The notes under the pieces were generated by a model. It had not been told where the DNA came from and made no database searches. It was given only the letters and a program-made list of their open reading frames with translations. Made by a program: the position numbers and the translations under genes. A DNA stretch of 64,000 nucleotides from positions 3,849,501 to 3,913,500 of the forward strand of contig OZ038467.1 in the NCBI GenBank assembly GCA_964036295.1. Reading direction: 5' to 3'. Source of the DNA: Plumapathes pennacea (taxonomy: Eukaryota; Cnidaria; Anthozoa; Antipatharia; Myriopathidae). Positions 1 to 12,200 of this stretch are shown piece by piece (position 1 is the first letter of the stretch; every line of letters begins with the position of its first letter).

Positions 1-2
1 CT

Positions 3-3000
3 GCGGGTTTGTGCTCCGTGAGAGAGGCGCACAGACGTACTGAACCTGCGGACAACTCGAATGATGTTCACCAGGTTAGTTTCGTGTGGCAGTGAGCGTG
101 TTTTTATCTCGGGGGTAGGCGTATGAATTGTCTAATATAAGAAGAGAAGGACTTTAATCCTGGTTAATTCTGACTGCGTGCGCAGTCCACCATTTCCCTG
201 CAAGATCGTGTAAGCGAGCGCAGAAAGGTCAGGACGCTCGTAGAATGGCCTGCTTTTCTTCTGACCCTTCCATGCTCGCAACGTTGGCGCTTGCTTACAC
301 GGTCTTGGGGGGGGGGGGGGGGGGGGGGGGGGTGGAGGACTGCTCGTTGCTTAAGGTAATCCTGGATTAGCTTATCCGTGCAGCATTGTCCCAGAACATT
401 GAGCCTCCACTTATTGCCACCCTCAGGGGTTTTCTAAAGGGAAGCAGGCCGCAGTAACCAGGGAAGCTGATCACGAAACGAGACAACAGTCTCGGCGGTG
501 TGCTGAAGACGACATATGTCACACGAGAGATGACTTGGACGAGTCCGGCTATGAAAGACTGGGAACGACTGCCTTCACCCCACCATATACTCATCAACGC
601 AAGACGACACACGCTGGCTCACTGGTAATTCAATTGCACTAGAGGGATCCTACACTGAAGTTAATATGTGCATTCAAACGCTCCTTGTTCATGCTTATTA
701 CTCATTTGAATTGCCCGCCCATCGCCATCATATGTGTGTGACGTCATAGGTCCAAGTTGGAGGGGGGGGGGTGCAAGGATTGTTTAATAAAACAGGCGGA
801 AAGCTAATGTGTGAATTTTGTCAGTTTGTCCATGCGCACGCGGGCCTGTATTATGTATCGTATGTATGAATGAATGTGTGTTCTCTTATGTGTCATTTAT
901 GACTGTGGGAATTTGCTAACATTTGAACTTTCTTTTGGCAGGATGTGCGTTTTGGGAAGCTTCGAAGTTCATCTTCGAAAAGAGAGGGTGCCTCCAAGAG
1001 GTCTGTTGCTCTTCTGGACGACTCAGGTACGAAGAATACTTTTAAGCGCTCTCGCAATTTTAGCACTGTCTTTCTATGTGTCGTCTATTCATCTGTCTGT
1101 TCATTTCTGAAGTGTGGCAGTCATCGAAAATTGAAGGGAACACACTTATGCACCCTTCCCACCCCTCTTGTTTTGTTATTCGGTCGAAGGCCTCGGAACT
1201 ACACCGGCGTCTGAGAAGCCCAAACGCCGACGGTCTGTTGTGGCTTTGGAAGATGCGACGACGCCACCGAAGAGGCGACGTGTACGTGGAACGCTTGCAA
1301 TTACCATAACCAAGACGCCGTCAGGTTCTGACGTATCGCCATCCGGTACGTTCCGCCAAGGTGTGCGTACAAAGTTGGGCAAAGTGCGCTAACAACTTTC
1401 TTTATAATCCTTCTTTCATCTTTGGCTCCATGCTCGTCCGAGTTAAAACTGTGAGTTGTTGTTGTTTATTGTTTGTTGTTGTTGTTTTTGTTACAGACCC
1501 GGAGGAGTCCGACGAAGAGGAAGTAAGTACTCAGAGTCGATCATATGAACTCTTTGTCGACTCACTGAGGCCCCGGTCGCGCTTGTGACTTAACGCAAAC
1601 ATTGTCGATATTTTCCACATTTTAAAGTGCAAACGGTGCTTTGTCGCTAACAAATGCGTCGGTGAGTTGCTCCCAAGAAGCCGTCGTACTGCTCTTGATG
1701 CTGAGTTATTATATCAACTATATTCTAGTGTACACAGCTATGACTATGTGTTGCCTCTTGGCTTTCATTACATCGATATTTGTTTGCATATCCGTTGTTT
1801 CTTCAGGAAATTGACGAAAGAGGACACCAATTCGTGGACTGGTCAAAATCTGGTAAGTTTGTTGAAGTTTATATATAGTGGACTCGCTCGTACGAAACTA
1901 ACATCGTACTAAACCATCTAGCCAAGCCAAGGCTAAACCAACAGAACAGCCTGTTAACCCATCCAACTTTAACCACTGCTGTATTGGCGAGGAAATCAGA
2001 GAAAATGCGACGGCTCAGCCTGTATAAAACGGTCGTCGATTCGTTTGTCTTTCTAAAACCAAAGACCAAAGTAATTACACCGCCAATTACCAAGGCCGTA
2101 AGAAAACACTTTCAACCAAGCAGAAGCCAAATTATTACGCAATTGGCTTTACTTTCAATATAGGATGATCAGCATGCCGTCGCCACTTGCTTGCGTGACA
2201 AGAATCAGTTGGTTTTGCTTTTACTCAATGAACGACTTACTCGTTTGAACCAATCAGAAAACCAAATCTTTCACACATTATTACTTTGGACAGTCAATCG
2301 AAGTCCGCTCTATCATTATGCATTTGTCTGAATGAATGTGCCCTAACAATATTTAGGTCCCTCGAATGCTGAACCAAACCAGCGTGGCAGAAGAGCGAAG
2401 AAGACTGGAAGAGGCCAGAGGGAGACACGAACGAAACCTCGCCGCTCACTCACGCCCGAGGAGGACAAACAAGACGATGAAGACGACGAAGACGAGTCGG
2501 GTGGTTTGTTACTGAGACCAAAAAAGCTCTTCTCTTCAGAGACACCCGGTATGTACGTTCAGATCGCGGCCCTCCCCTCCCTCAAACTATTTTATACTTT
2601 TTACAGGGGAGGGGAGGGGAGGGATCCTCGTGCAGTTGCTGTGTGTGTTACCTTCACTCTTCAGTGATCTTCTATGTACTTTCTTTTTTAACAGTTTCTC
2701 GAAGAGTCAAGGAGGAAGCCAATGATGATGACCTTGCTGACGCAGAAATAATGTAGGTCACTGTTAGGCCACTCTTGCTACCCTTCAACCCCATGTTTGT
2801 ACTTATAGCTTTCTCGATGTCGCGTAACTTTAAAAGACACTGCACACTGTAATAGAAAATCAGCTTGCTGCTATACTGGTGGGATTTGTTGTGAAGGGCC
2901 ATTCTTCTTTGCACATGCCAAGAACCCAATGCCCAAGCTACTAAAGGTTTTATCGTTTCTTTGAGTACTTTCTACTTTTTACCTTATTTTATTGCCCTTC

Positions 3001-6000
3001 ATTCTTTATTGTGCTTTATGCAATTTTCTCTTTTTTCTTCTTTTTCCTCTCCTTTTTCTTTCACTGTCTCATTATTTTCTTTTTAAGGAGAGAGGTGCAC
3101 GGCGTGATGAACAGCCTTCAAACTCAAGTCATCCCATTTGCCCGTGTAAGTGGTCGGCTATATATTTAGGGTTCATTATTTTGGGACTATTCTGGAATGA
3201 GAACACACTGATTGGGAACAGCGGAATACTCGGCCGGAACGAGTTATCCGAAAACTGTTTCATCTGTGGGAAGATTTCACCTGGGAACTAATTGATAGCG
3301 TGTCAAAATTAACAGTGAGACCCGTTTATGAGGCCTAAAGAACACATTTATTGATTGAGTATTCAGTTCTACCGAACAAAACGGTCTCGGAATAATTCTG
3401 TTCATCAACTATTGTAGGTGGAATTACCGAAATATTGTTCCGTTCGTTATAGGAACATAAGGCCTAAAGTGGTGTTACACTGGTCGATTTGCAACGATAC
3501 GATGTTGCGCTAAAAATCGTTGAGGTGTAACACCCCATTATGAACGATTTTTCACGTTGTTTGCAGTGCTGCAACGTGTTGCAAGTTTTTGAAAGCGATT
3601 CAAAAACTTGCAACACCGTTGCGTGAGTTTGGAGCAAATCGGCGTTGCAAATCGTCGTTGCAAATTGACCAGTGTAACACCAGCTTAAAAGAACGAATCT
3701 TGTGGAATAGTCCCATTTCCTCATTTGTCTTTCATTTTCAGCGGAAGCGTCAGTTTATAAAAGAGTTTGCCATTGGGACTACTGAAACCACGCTCAGCAC
3801 CATAGAAAGCTTTTTGACCCACCAACAGACCACCAGGTATGCGGAGAGAGTTCTACTTCTATCTTGCCCAAATGTTACATTATTTAAAACGCAAAACCAA
3901 AGCAATTACAAGATTACTTTTGACCATCACCAGAAAACGGCTCTACAATCTTAGGAATTAGAACAAATTTTACTGCCAAAGTTCAGGGCCCGGTTTTTCA
4001 AAGCACGATTAGGCTAATCCTGGATTAGGTCTAAACTTTCTTGTCATTTTTTAGCCTGAAAACGTGAAAGTTTCGTCCACAACGAATTTCTTGATAACGT
4101 TTTAAGCTGGAACAAGCTTTCTAATCCATCTTCGAACAAAACCCAGCAGTTTATTGGCAGAGAGGTCGAGAGAAAGAATTTCGTTAATCCTGGATTAGCT
4201 TAATCGACTTTCGAAAACCGGGCCCAGGGCCTTTACGTGACGTTCGTAGCTCTGTTGCGTAGAGAAAGGAAGGTAGCGGGTCAACACAAGTATAAACGGA
4301 CGTTTCTTTCTCTTTAGGACAAAAACAACAGAAGCATACAACTGTAGCTTCCAACGACAGATTGAAACCTTAGAAACAGACATGGAGAAGACCTGTAAAG
4401 CACACGAAAATTTTCTGGTAAGTCTGACATGCTTTTACTTACTAGTATAGTGAACAAGTAAGTTGGCGTCTCTGCTAAAGGGCCGGACTGGGGGAATCGT
4501 GTTAGCTGAAGGACGAGAGTTCTTTTCTATGATCAAGTGATGCATGAAAAACTATATTTTTACTGCAGTTATCTGAAAGGTCGCAATATTGGCCCCAGTA
4601 TGGTATCATTAGCATTTGATCGCTTGCATAGTAGCCAGTTGATCTAACTATAAATTGTCTTTTTCCACCTGCATACTGACCATTTATGAATAATGGGGAT
4701 AATTTGTATTTTAAAATAAAGTAAAGGAAAATATCTTTATTTATACACGGTAAGTAATTCAGCAGAGCTGGTGGGGCGGTGTTTTAAACTCGACGTAAAT
4801 CTGTTAAAAATCCCAACTGGTCGAAGGCAAACCAGTTGGCTATTTACATAATGTGGCCGAGGATTTAAACGCGGGGCTACCGTGTTACAAATTCAGTTAG
4901 TGTTCAGAGCGGGACTTGAAGCTGGGACCTCCGGATTTCAAGTCCGGCGCCCTAACCACTCGGCCACGCCGCCTCCTTTTTTTGTCAGGATGTAAAGGGT
5001 TAAAGAGGGCCCGGAAGGGGGTTGAAACTCTAGGAGGAGCCTCTTTATTTAGAATTCTCTGTTGTATTTTCCCTCCCTACAATCGGAGTCAAAAGTCTTG
5101 GGACACTCGCTAAATTTTAATACTTTCTATATATTCTTTGGCAAGAAACAGCCGCCCCCCCCCCCCCCCTTCCCCCTCCCCAATTCAATGTTGCAGCCAC
5201 GCAAGCTGGTTTTATAACACAAGCAACATTGTTCTAAGCGGGAGCAGAAATTGCCTCTGCTTATTTTAAAGACTCAATGTATGCGTTATGTATAAATAAT
5301 ACAATATTTTCAAAGTGTCCCAAGGACTTTCGTCCCCGATTGTAGCTTCTAATATTCATGACAGCATATTTATGTTCAAACTGCTTTTTGGCGACATTTT
5401 AGAAACGTGGAAAGTTGGGACTGAGCGCCACGGAAGCACGGACAAACAAACAAACAAACAAACAAACAAACAAACGAGTTTTGAGCCTTGAACAAACTAG
5501 TATCATTTCTTAACTTCCAGGCTATGCTGCAGGAGCGCTCTAAGGCACTTGCTAATGAGAGGAGTTTGACGGAGAAGCGGTAGGGACTTTATTTCAGACC
5601 AAAATGTTCGAGTTGTTGACACCCTTAGTCAGACCTGTCCCCTAAATACGTAGCCTGTGCTTATCGCCTCGTATTAAAATCACACCCTATCCCAGGCCAA
5701 AAGGAAAAAATGTGTATACCCTATACCAAAAAAAAAAAAAAAAAAAAAAAAATGCTGAAAAACTATATTACCCTTTGGGTTGCAATATGGCTTATCCATG
5801 GGACTATCCCCTGGCTCAGTCCCTTCTTGGAGATTTCCCGCTTTCCTTTGCTAATGAGTGAATAAGAAGGTTTGGAGTCACTATCACCAGGACCTACACT
5901 GTATGCTACAGGAGCAGTACTTGGTTTATTGTTTATTGTTTATTGTTTATTGTTTATTGTCTATAAGGTATGATAGGCTCACGACGGCGATGCTCTTTCC

Positions 6001-6691
6001 TTGTGTCTACAGGTTACAAAACCTGCAAAAAATGCAATCGTCGTATGAGGAAAAAATGACTTTCATGGAAAGAACGGAGCGAGAGTGTCAGGTATAGGTA
6101 GCTATTTGGCTCGTCTTTGATAATATGCTATGGAATGCTGTACTGTTACTCCGTAACTTGCAATGACGACAAAATGTGTTACTTGTCCTGGGAATTTCAG
6201 CTGAAGTATTTACTTTGTTTCGTTTAAAGGCGTCGATCAAGGAAAAGGTGCGAGAGGAATTAAATAAAAAACAGCAAGAATTCCTGACAGCTATGGTAAG
6301 CGAGGCTGAATTTCCAGCTGCTGATTAAAACTGCATGCTTACACCAACCCCTTGTTTGATGCTGTGGGCATATTAAAAGTGTCTGGTTTACCATCCTACT
6401 CCACCGAATAGATCGATGCTGTAACACGTTTGAAATGATCCCCTCTTCTTGGCGTCTTCTCCTTTGTCTCGCGTTTGTGCTTGCGTTCCTTTTCTCCCTG
6501 TTCCTTGCTTTATTCTCGTGTTCACGCTTTTGCGCTTGTCTCTGCGAACTTTGTTTTTCCACTGATAACCTCCAGCCAATTTTGCACAGGCTTTTCATTT
6601 CCACTAAATTGTTTAATTTCAGGAAAAGGATAGCCGTGACAACCTGCGCAAAGCCATGCAGGCGATGCTGGCGCAATCCATGTACGGTTAA
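3..6691 (+). CDS. 3' part of a charged/coiled-coil protein, SYCP2/SYCP3-like meiotic axis candidate
   Basis: The model has 14 exons: 3-74 (continues off the left edge), 942-1026, 1190-1345, 1497-1522, 1807-1852, 2357-2548, 2694-2751, 3088-3145, 3742-3836, 4318-4417, 5521-5579, 6013-6091, 6230-6295 and 6623-6691. Every junction has AG/GT and codon phase runs without a break to the TAA, giving 386 visible residues. The first half is disordered, with basic clusters (PKRRR, PPKRRR) and an acidic run (QDDEDDEDE). The second half, about 170 residues from REVHGVMNSL onward, is a predicted coiled coil. It ends RKAMQAMLAQSMYG, which resembles the RKSLQSML-type end of SYCP3/Cor1 proteins. A long charged linker followed by a C-terminal coiled coil fits the SYCP2 layout better than the short SYCP3. 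The family assignment is inference; another nuclear coiled-coil protein is possible. Introns carry two MITEs and a SINE. Confidence 0.6.
307..332. repeat. poly-G run, 26 G
   Basis: An uninterrupted G tract inside the first intron of the coiled-coil gene. Similar G/C homopolymers recur in this window near 5155, 31752, 32859, 59650, 62680 and 63150. Their exact length may be an assembly estimate. Confidence 0.9.
3474..3691. mobile_element. MITE family M2, copy 1
   Basis: An intronic element of about 220 bp with terminal inverted repeats reading TGGTGTTACACTGGTC at one end and its complement at the other. The interior is also self-complementary (CAAAAACTTGCAAC-type stems). Two more copies lie at 43230-43437 and 43697-43927. 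It has no coding capacity. Confidence 0.8.
3986..4225. mobile_element. MITE family M1, copy 1
   Basis: A 240-bp element bounded by GGGCCCGGTTTT and AAAACCGGGCCC, with subterminal CTAATCCTGGATTAG motifs at both ends. A near-identical copy is nested in the foldback at 32876-33110, and a diverged relative lies at 7629-7851. It is non-autonomous and sits in the intron before the exon at 4318. Confidence 0.85.
4734..4976 (-). mobile_element. tRNA-derived SINE, copy 1
   Basis: Read on the - strand, the head is tRNA-Ser-like: box A GTGGCCGAGTGG, then an anticodon arm GGACTTGAAATCC with a TGA anticodon, then a decayed box B. The long variable arm and a matching acceptor strand are missing, so it is not a working tRNA. 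The tail CCCCACCAGC...ACCGTGTATAAATAAA is shared with the element at 39970-40205, which defines a SINE family. Confidence 0.8.
5155..5170. repeat. poly-C tract
   Basis: A C homopolymer in the intron between the exons ending at 4417 and starting at 5521. The same intron holds a (CAAA)n run near 5447-5476. A poly-A run of about 22 bp near 5729-5751 and a TTTATTG repeat near 5930-5957 lie in the next intron. Confidence 0.8.
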
Positions 6692-7628
6692 CCGCGGCTG
6701 ATCTATGCCGCGTCTACATACAGCTAACAGTTGTTTGGGGTTTTAATAGAGTGTTTGCATTCTACTCTTGCTATCTACCGGTTTTGTTACCCAAATCAAT
6801 TGACCCCTCTTGCTCTGTGACCTCCTTTTTGCTTTGCTGGCGCTAGTGTTTGCAAAGTTTTCGTTTATAGAAAATTTAGAAAAAAAAAACTTATAATATT
6901 GCAATAAGGGGTAACTGCGTATTCAAAGTGAAGTGCTAGTCCCTGAAAAGGGTCTGGCCAAGTTTTGGACTTGCGTTCAACTTGCGACTTGTTCAATCCG
7001 GCTTCGGTTGACTTTATTTGTAACCAAGCTGGCGCAAGTTAACGTAAGTTGATTCACAACTTCTATGAAAATTGAAATGTTTTCTTGTCACTTGGGTCGG
7101 TGGACTTGCGAGTCCATTTGACCACCCATCGCGAGTTTGTACGTATGTTCTGCTTTTCTTGTATTGACTTAGGATTATTGTTGGTGAAATGATTGTAATC
7201 TTAGAAACGTTAATGTGGACGAGTGTGGTAATGCCCCGAAGACCACTATTAAACGTAGGACTTTTGGGTGGCCCTTCCTTGGAGCAGAGGAGTTGAGCCT
7301 CTGTAGCATAATTTATTCATAATTTATTCATACTTTATTCATAATTTATTCATAATTTATTTGTGTTCTTGAACATGGACGGGTTCAGTTTTTTGAAAAT
7401 TGAATGTCTTTGTTCACGAAGAACGCAAGCGTTCATATTCATTTAGATATAAATTATTTATTGATGAAAGTATTTAGCTGTAATTTATATATATATTTAT
7501 TACCCAAGGTATTTATCTGTAACTTATTAAATTAAGGCGTTAACGTCATTCAAATAGCAGCCTCTTGATCAACTGGACTTTTTCCACGTTTCAACAGCAC
7601 TTCAATACGGCGTAATCCAGCCGCTCCG

Positions 7629-7851
7629 GGGCCCGGCTGCTCTAAGCTCAAGTAAGGTAACCCAGAGTTAACCAAATTCTTTCTCTCGTGTGTTCGATCA
7701 AGAAACTACAGGATTCCGATAAAATTCCAACTAAAAATTGTTCGAGGTCAAAACAGAGCAAGGAAGTCGTTTTATGAGATGACAACAAAATTTAGCGGAC
7801 CTACTGTAACCCAGGGTTAGCCTTATTGTGCTTTGAAAGACTGAGTTTTCA
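7629..7851. mobile_element. diverged M1-like MITE, reverse orientation
   Basis: It starts with GGGCCCGGCT. Its right end, read in reverse, gives CAAAGCACAATAAGGCTAACC, close to the CAAAGCACGATTAGGCTAATC left end of M1. The middle is diverged, so this looks like an older subfamily. Confidence 0.55.
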
Positions 7852-8452
7852 GATTTCTCTCAACTTTCTCTTTTCGTTCATACAGTACAGCGTGGAGAAC
7901 TTGCTACGATTTACTTGCATTTCCTTCTCGAATGATTCGGAACTTTTTTTTTTGTCAAACATTCGATTTAAAACTTTTTTCTAGTGCGACGGGGTATATT
8001 TGACCCAGTTTTTACGTTGCCATTTCAGTGAAGTCCAGTTGTATCAATGTTTGGTCCCACTCTTTGTAAGTCGTGTCATGGTTCAAACGTGGTAATTAAG
8101 TCGACATAATTCAAAAATAAATTGCACACGTTGGTGAGGGCACATGGATTAAAACAAACAAACAAACAAACACACATGGTGTCTATAAGATCAAAAGGAC
8201 GGGGGAGGAGAGAGGGAAATGGACTCTTGTCCACGCCGCGTCCAGCAAATATTTGGTGACTGGGTCCGAGGGCTGTTATTTGGGGCATTTGCGGCTCTGG
8301 AACCCCGCCATTCAACTTTATTTTCCTCGAGGACATATTTTAACTGTGTGTGAAACTACGCAAAATACAAGATAACATGACTCGAGTGAAGGGCAACACT
8401 CGAACAGGACTCGAAATGTGTTCTTCCTCACTAGCAGGACGAGGCTGAAAGG

Positions 8453-8494
8453 GATGACTCAAAAGGACTCCGACGTTCTTTTGAGTCATCCCCT
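8453..8494. repeat. perfect 15-bp hairpin
   Basis: GGGATGACTCAAAAG is followed 12 bases later by its exact complement. Further matching sequence near 8430 and 8567-8600 suggests this is the core of a foldback element rather than a terminator or regulatory site. Confidence 0.75.
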
Positions 8495-9213
8495 TTTTAA
8501 CATGTATATCCAAAGTTCCAACCCTAACCCTACGGAGATGTCCATAATTGAGGCACGGTCCTTTTGAATAATCCCTTTTAGCCTTTATCCACTAGGCATG
8601 GACTGGCAGTCAACACAAGTGAGATATCCCGGATTCACGAACTCTAGACCTGCACAATGTTGTAACACTTCTCAGTGTAGTGATCAACAACAAATGTCGT
8701 TCTTTTCGTGCATGTCACGTTCTAAACTTGTCTGGAGAAGAGAAAGTCTACCACAGAACGAACTTTCTTGCTGGTCCGACATCAAATTTGTTAGTAGCCT
8801 CGGGGGAAGACGGTTATTGAAGAAGCAGCTAAAAACTAAGTGTGGAATTGATGTTTATTGCTTCCACTGCACTACTACATGTAGGTGTCTTTACCACCCT
8901 GTCTTACAAATCCCAATTTAAAAATTATTTGTTACTTTAATAATGCCGTTCGCATACTGCCTGTTACTTTGCTGTAATATATTAAATGCTGGAAAACACG
9001 GCAAATATCCAATTACATAAGCCCCACTTTTGTGTAAGATTTGTGTGTAAAAGAAATACCAAACATTAGGAAAGTAAACTGTTTCTGATATACGTGACAC
9101 ACACACGTGACGCACAGACGTTTCGTTTGCAGCACTTGATTACAATATTGAGCAGGATAAAGAGATCTCCCACGGAACGTGATGTGCGCCAATAATTCTT
9201 CAGCTTGTCTGGC

Positions 9214-12200
9214 TTACTCCCAGTCATCCCATTCATCATCCTGACGGGAAAAAAAAAAAAGAAACTATAAGTAGAATGGCAGTGGGATGGCACCACTAAA
9301 ATATTTTTCTGAAATAATGGTTTGTAAATGTTCTGAGTAAAATGTACGAGAAATCATAGGTATTGTCAGATCTGAATCATAGGTATTGTCAGATCAAAAC
9401 CAATATGTAAGAAATATTCTTACATATTGGTTTTTCAGTGCAAATTTTCCATCGCTCAACTTTTCATATTGAATTCCCCATCCTTGGGCCAAACAGATCT
9501 GACAATACCTATGGCTCTACAGCTGGAATTGATTGGATCGATGCATCACTTACATCTAGTTCCAGCTCCCCCAGTTTGCCGAGGTCGTTGGTGCCCAGGC
9601 TCTCCATGATTTTCTTCATTTCCTCCTCAGTGATGTCCTCGTCCAGGTCCAGGGCATTGTCCCACTCGATATCTTTGTCGTCTATTGATGGCACTAGGAC
9701 ACCACTGGAGGATGATGAGGAACTTTTGGACAAGGTAGGGTTTGCTGATGGAAGAAAAAAGTTTAACAAAAATAAATTATTGTTGAACAACAAAAAGATG
9801 GAGAAATCCAAAATGACAGGGGGAAACTTTGTTGGACGTACAGTATGGGGATTTTTTGATAGTTTGTCAAAGTGTGTATTTCTATTGGTCAAGGACAACA
9901 GCATTAATTTAGAAAATCTAGAGCCTATAGTGTTGCCACTCAATTGAAACTGAAGTAAAATAGGGTCACATAAACCTCCCATTTTATTGAATTTCACATA
10001 ATGAAGTAAAAAGAATCAACAGATGTAAGATTGTTTTACCCTACAGACTACTCATGTGGAACCATTTCAACAGAATCAATATTTTTAATGTCACTGATGT
10101 TTACTGCATGCAAAGTCATCATCATTTGACGTGACTGCCTTGCATGTGAAAAGACCAGATGATGTTCTTTCTCACCAGTTTGAGAACAATCAAGCACAAA
10201 GAGCTTGCAGTTCTGGTTTCAGGTGAGAGAAATAGTCTTGTTTGCAAAAGTAAAGCCCAGCTCACAACATGGGGGGGGGGATCTTCTTAACAATTTGTGA
10301 GTCATGAATGGGTGTATCTATGGCTGTCCTTGAATGTCACTGTCTCGACTAAAAAAGCCTTAAAATATTGAATTTAAAACATTTTGAATGAAAGAGTTCT
10401 TTATGTTTCCACCTTTGCCATCATTTGCCTCCTCACTGAGTTTAGACCATGAGCTGTCCCCAGAGCCAGTGGAATTTGCTCTCTGGTATAGAGACTGTTG
10501 AGAGTGTCCTCCACAACTTGCTCCATTATTTGCAGCAGCAGCAACATCATCCTTCAATAAACCACTGGGCTGTGCCTTCTCTTCTTCCCCTGAATCTCTA
10601 TGAATAGTTGAGGCAGCCTTGTGTAGGCTCTCATGATAGTGTTTAAGTGTCTGTATAACATCTGAACTGCTCCCAGCTGTACCCCAAAAGTCATCATCTA
10701 CAAGACGAAAAATGTGACGTGGACAATGTACCAAAGAGCAAATAGTACAACATATCTTAGTTACTTCAAACAGGCATGGGCAAAACAAAAATGCTCTGCC
10801 ACACATCATATATCTGTACAAAGGAGCAGAGAAAAACTGCCTAAAGTTATAAGATGTGATGTATATGTCTGCTATGCATACAAAGTTTTGCAAGCAATCC
10901 CCACCTTTGCCATCATTTGCCTCCTCACTGAGTTTGGACCATGAGCTGTCCCCAGAGCTGTCCCCAGAGCCAGTAGAACTTGCTATCTGGTGTAGAGACT
11001 GTTGGGAGTGGACGGTCAGTTCTGTCAGCTTCTCAACTGACGAGGAATCCATGTCATCTCTTGTCACTGCGTCTCCTAAAGTTGCTTCCTTGCATTCAGG
11101 TGTGTCACACTTTGGCTGGCTAGTTTTCGTGCTGACAAATGACTTTTTAGATTCTTTGGAGGTTTCTGCTTTAACTGCCTCCAGATTTGGTTGTGTCTCA
11201 ACTTCAGATGAATCCATCTTTGGCTCATTTATGGGCAACACTTTGGAGTTCTCTGCCTTTGCAGTTGGCACGACAAAGTCCGAACTATCTCCTCCATCAC
11301 TTTTTGGTGCACACTGAGGTTCATCCAACCTTTTCTTCTCGCTGGCAGCTTCATATTTGTTAGTGTGTGCCATGCCTTTCAAAGAAGTCTCAGCATCACC
11401 TCTTTTATCAGCAGACTGATGAGTTTCACTGGTAGAATCGCCTCCAGTCTCCTGAAACTGTGTCACTTCCTTTACATAATTGTGTCCTCCACTCCTTGTT
11501 CCGTTATTTGCAGAAGCAACATCATCCTTCATTAAACCACTGGGCTGTGCCTTCTCTTCTTCTCCTGAATCTTTATGAATAGTTGAGGCAGCCTTGTGTA
11601 GGCTCTCATGATAGTGTTTAAGCGTCTGTTCAACATCTTCAGCGCTCCCGGCTGTACCCCAAAAGTCATCGTCTACAAGATGAAAATGGTGACATGGACA
11701 ATGTACCAAAGAGCAAATAGTACAACATATCTTAGTTGCTTCAAACAGGCATGGGCAAAATGAGAGGGCTCCACCACACATCATACACAAAGGAGCAGAC
11801 AAAAACTGCCTAAAGTTATGAAAAGATTGATATGAAGTATTACCATATGGTGATATGGCTATTTATTTCATTATTGCACCTTGTCTCAAATTAAATAGTT
11901 TTGCCAGCATTGTTTTAACAATGCTGTACATGTTTCTGGCGTTTACTACACACAAAGGCACAATAACTGCCAAGCATGTGAAAAGTCCAGATGTATATCT
12001 TTCTCACTATCTTGAGAGTAATCAGGCAGATGTGAGCTTGAAACTCTGGTTTCATAGTGAGATCAGGCAAAGGCCACAAGTAACAGGCAATGTACTGCAT
12101 ACACTCTAGTAACATGGACACATTCTAAAAAAAGACAAGCTACTCTACGCTGACTTCATTAGAAACTTTGATTTTGGAGGTTCTTGTTTGCATTCACAAT

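Larger units (their letters stand above)
6692..9213. other. intergenic region between the coiled-coil gene and BSDC1
   Basis: No convincing gene is seen. It contains four near-tandem AATTTATTCAT units near 7308-7360, an AT-rich stretch at 7440-7540, a diverged M1-like element at 7629-7851 read in reverse, and a hairpin at 8453-8494 inside a larger imperfect inverted repeat. The two flanking genes converge here, so it should hold both 3' UTRs. Confidence 0.6.

Noticed and set aside
4904..4976. Possible tRNA-Ser(TGA) gene on the - strand
   Set aside because: The acceptor strand has no partner, the long variable arm is missing and the T arm is decayed. The downstream tail matches another SINE, so it is a SINE head.
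9438..9947. 169-residue + strand frame
   Set aside because: Antisense to BSDC1 exon 9554-9744 plus intron sequence, with a serine-rich shadow of the acidic tail.
10856..11317. 153-residue + strand frame
   Set aside because: Antisense shadow of the long BSDC1 exon.
10360..11802. 480-codon open frame on the - strand
   Set aside because: It is two BSDC1 exons read through the intron between them and into flanking introns. Acceptors, donors and phases identify the real exons, and the extra cysteine-rich segments are duplicated intron.
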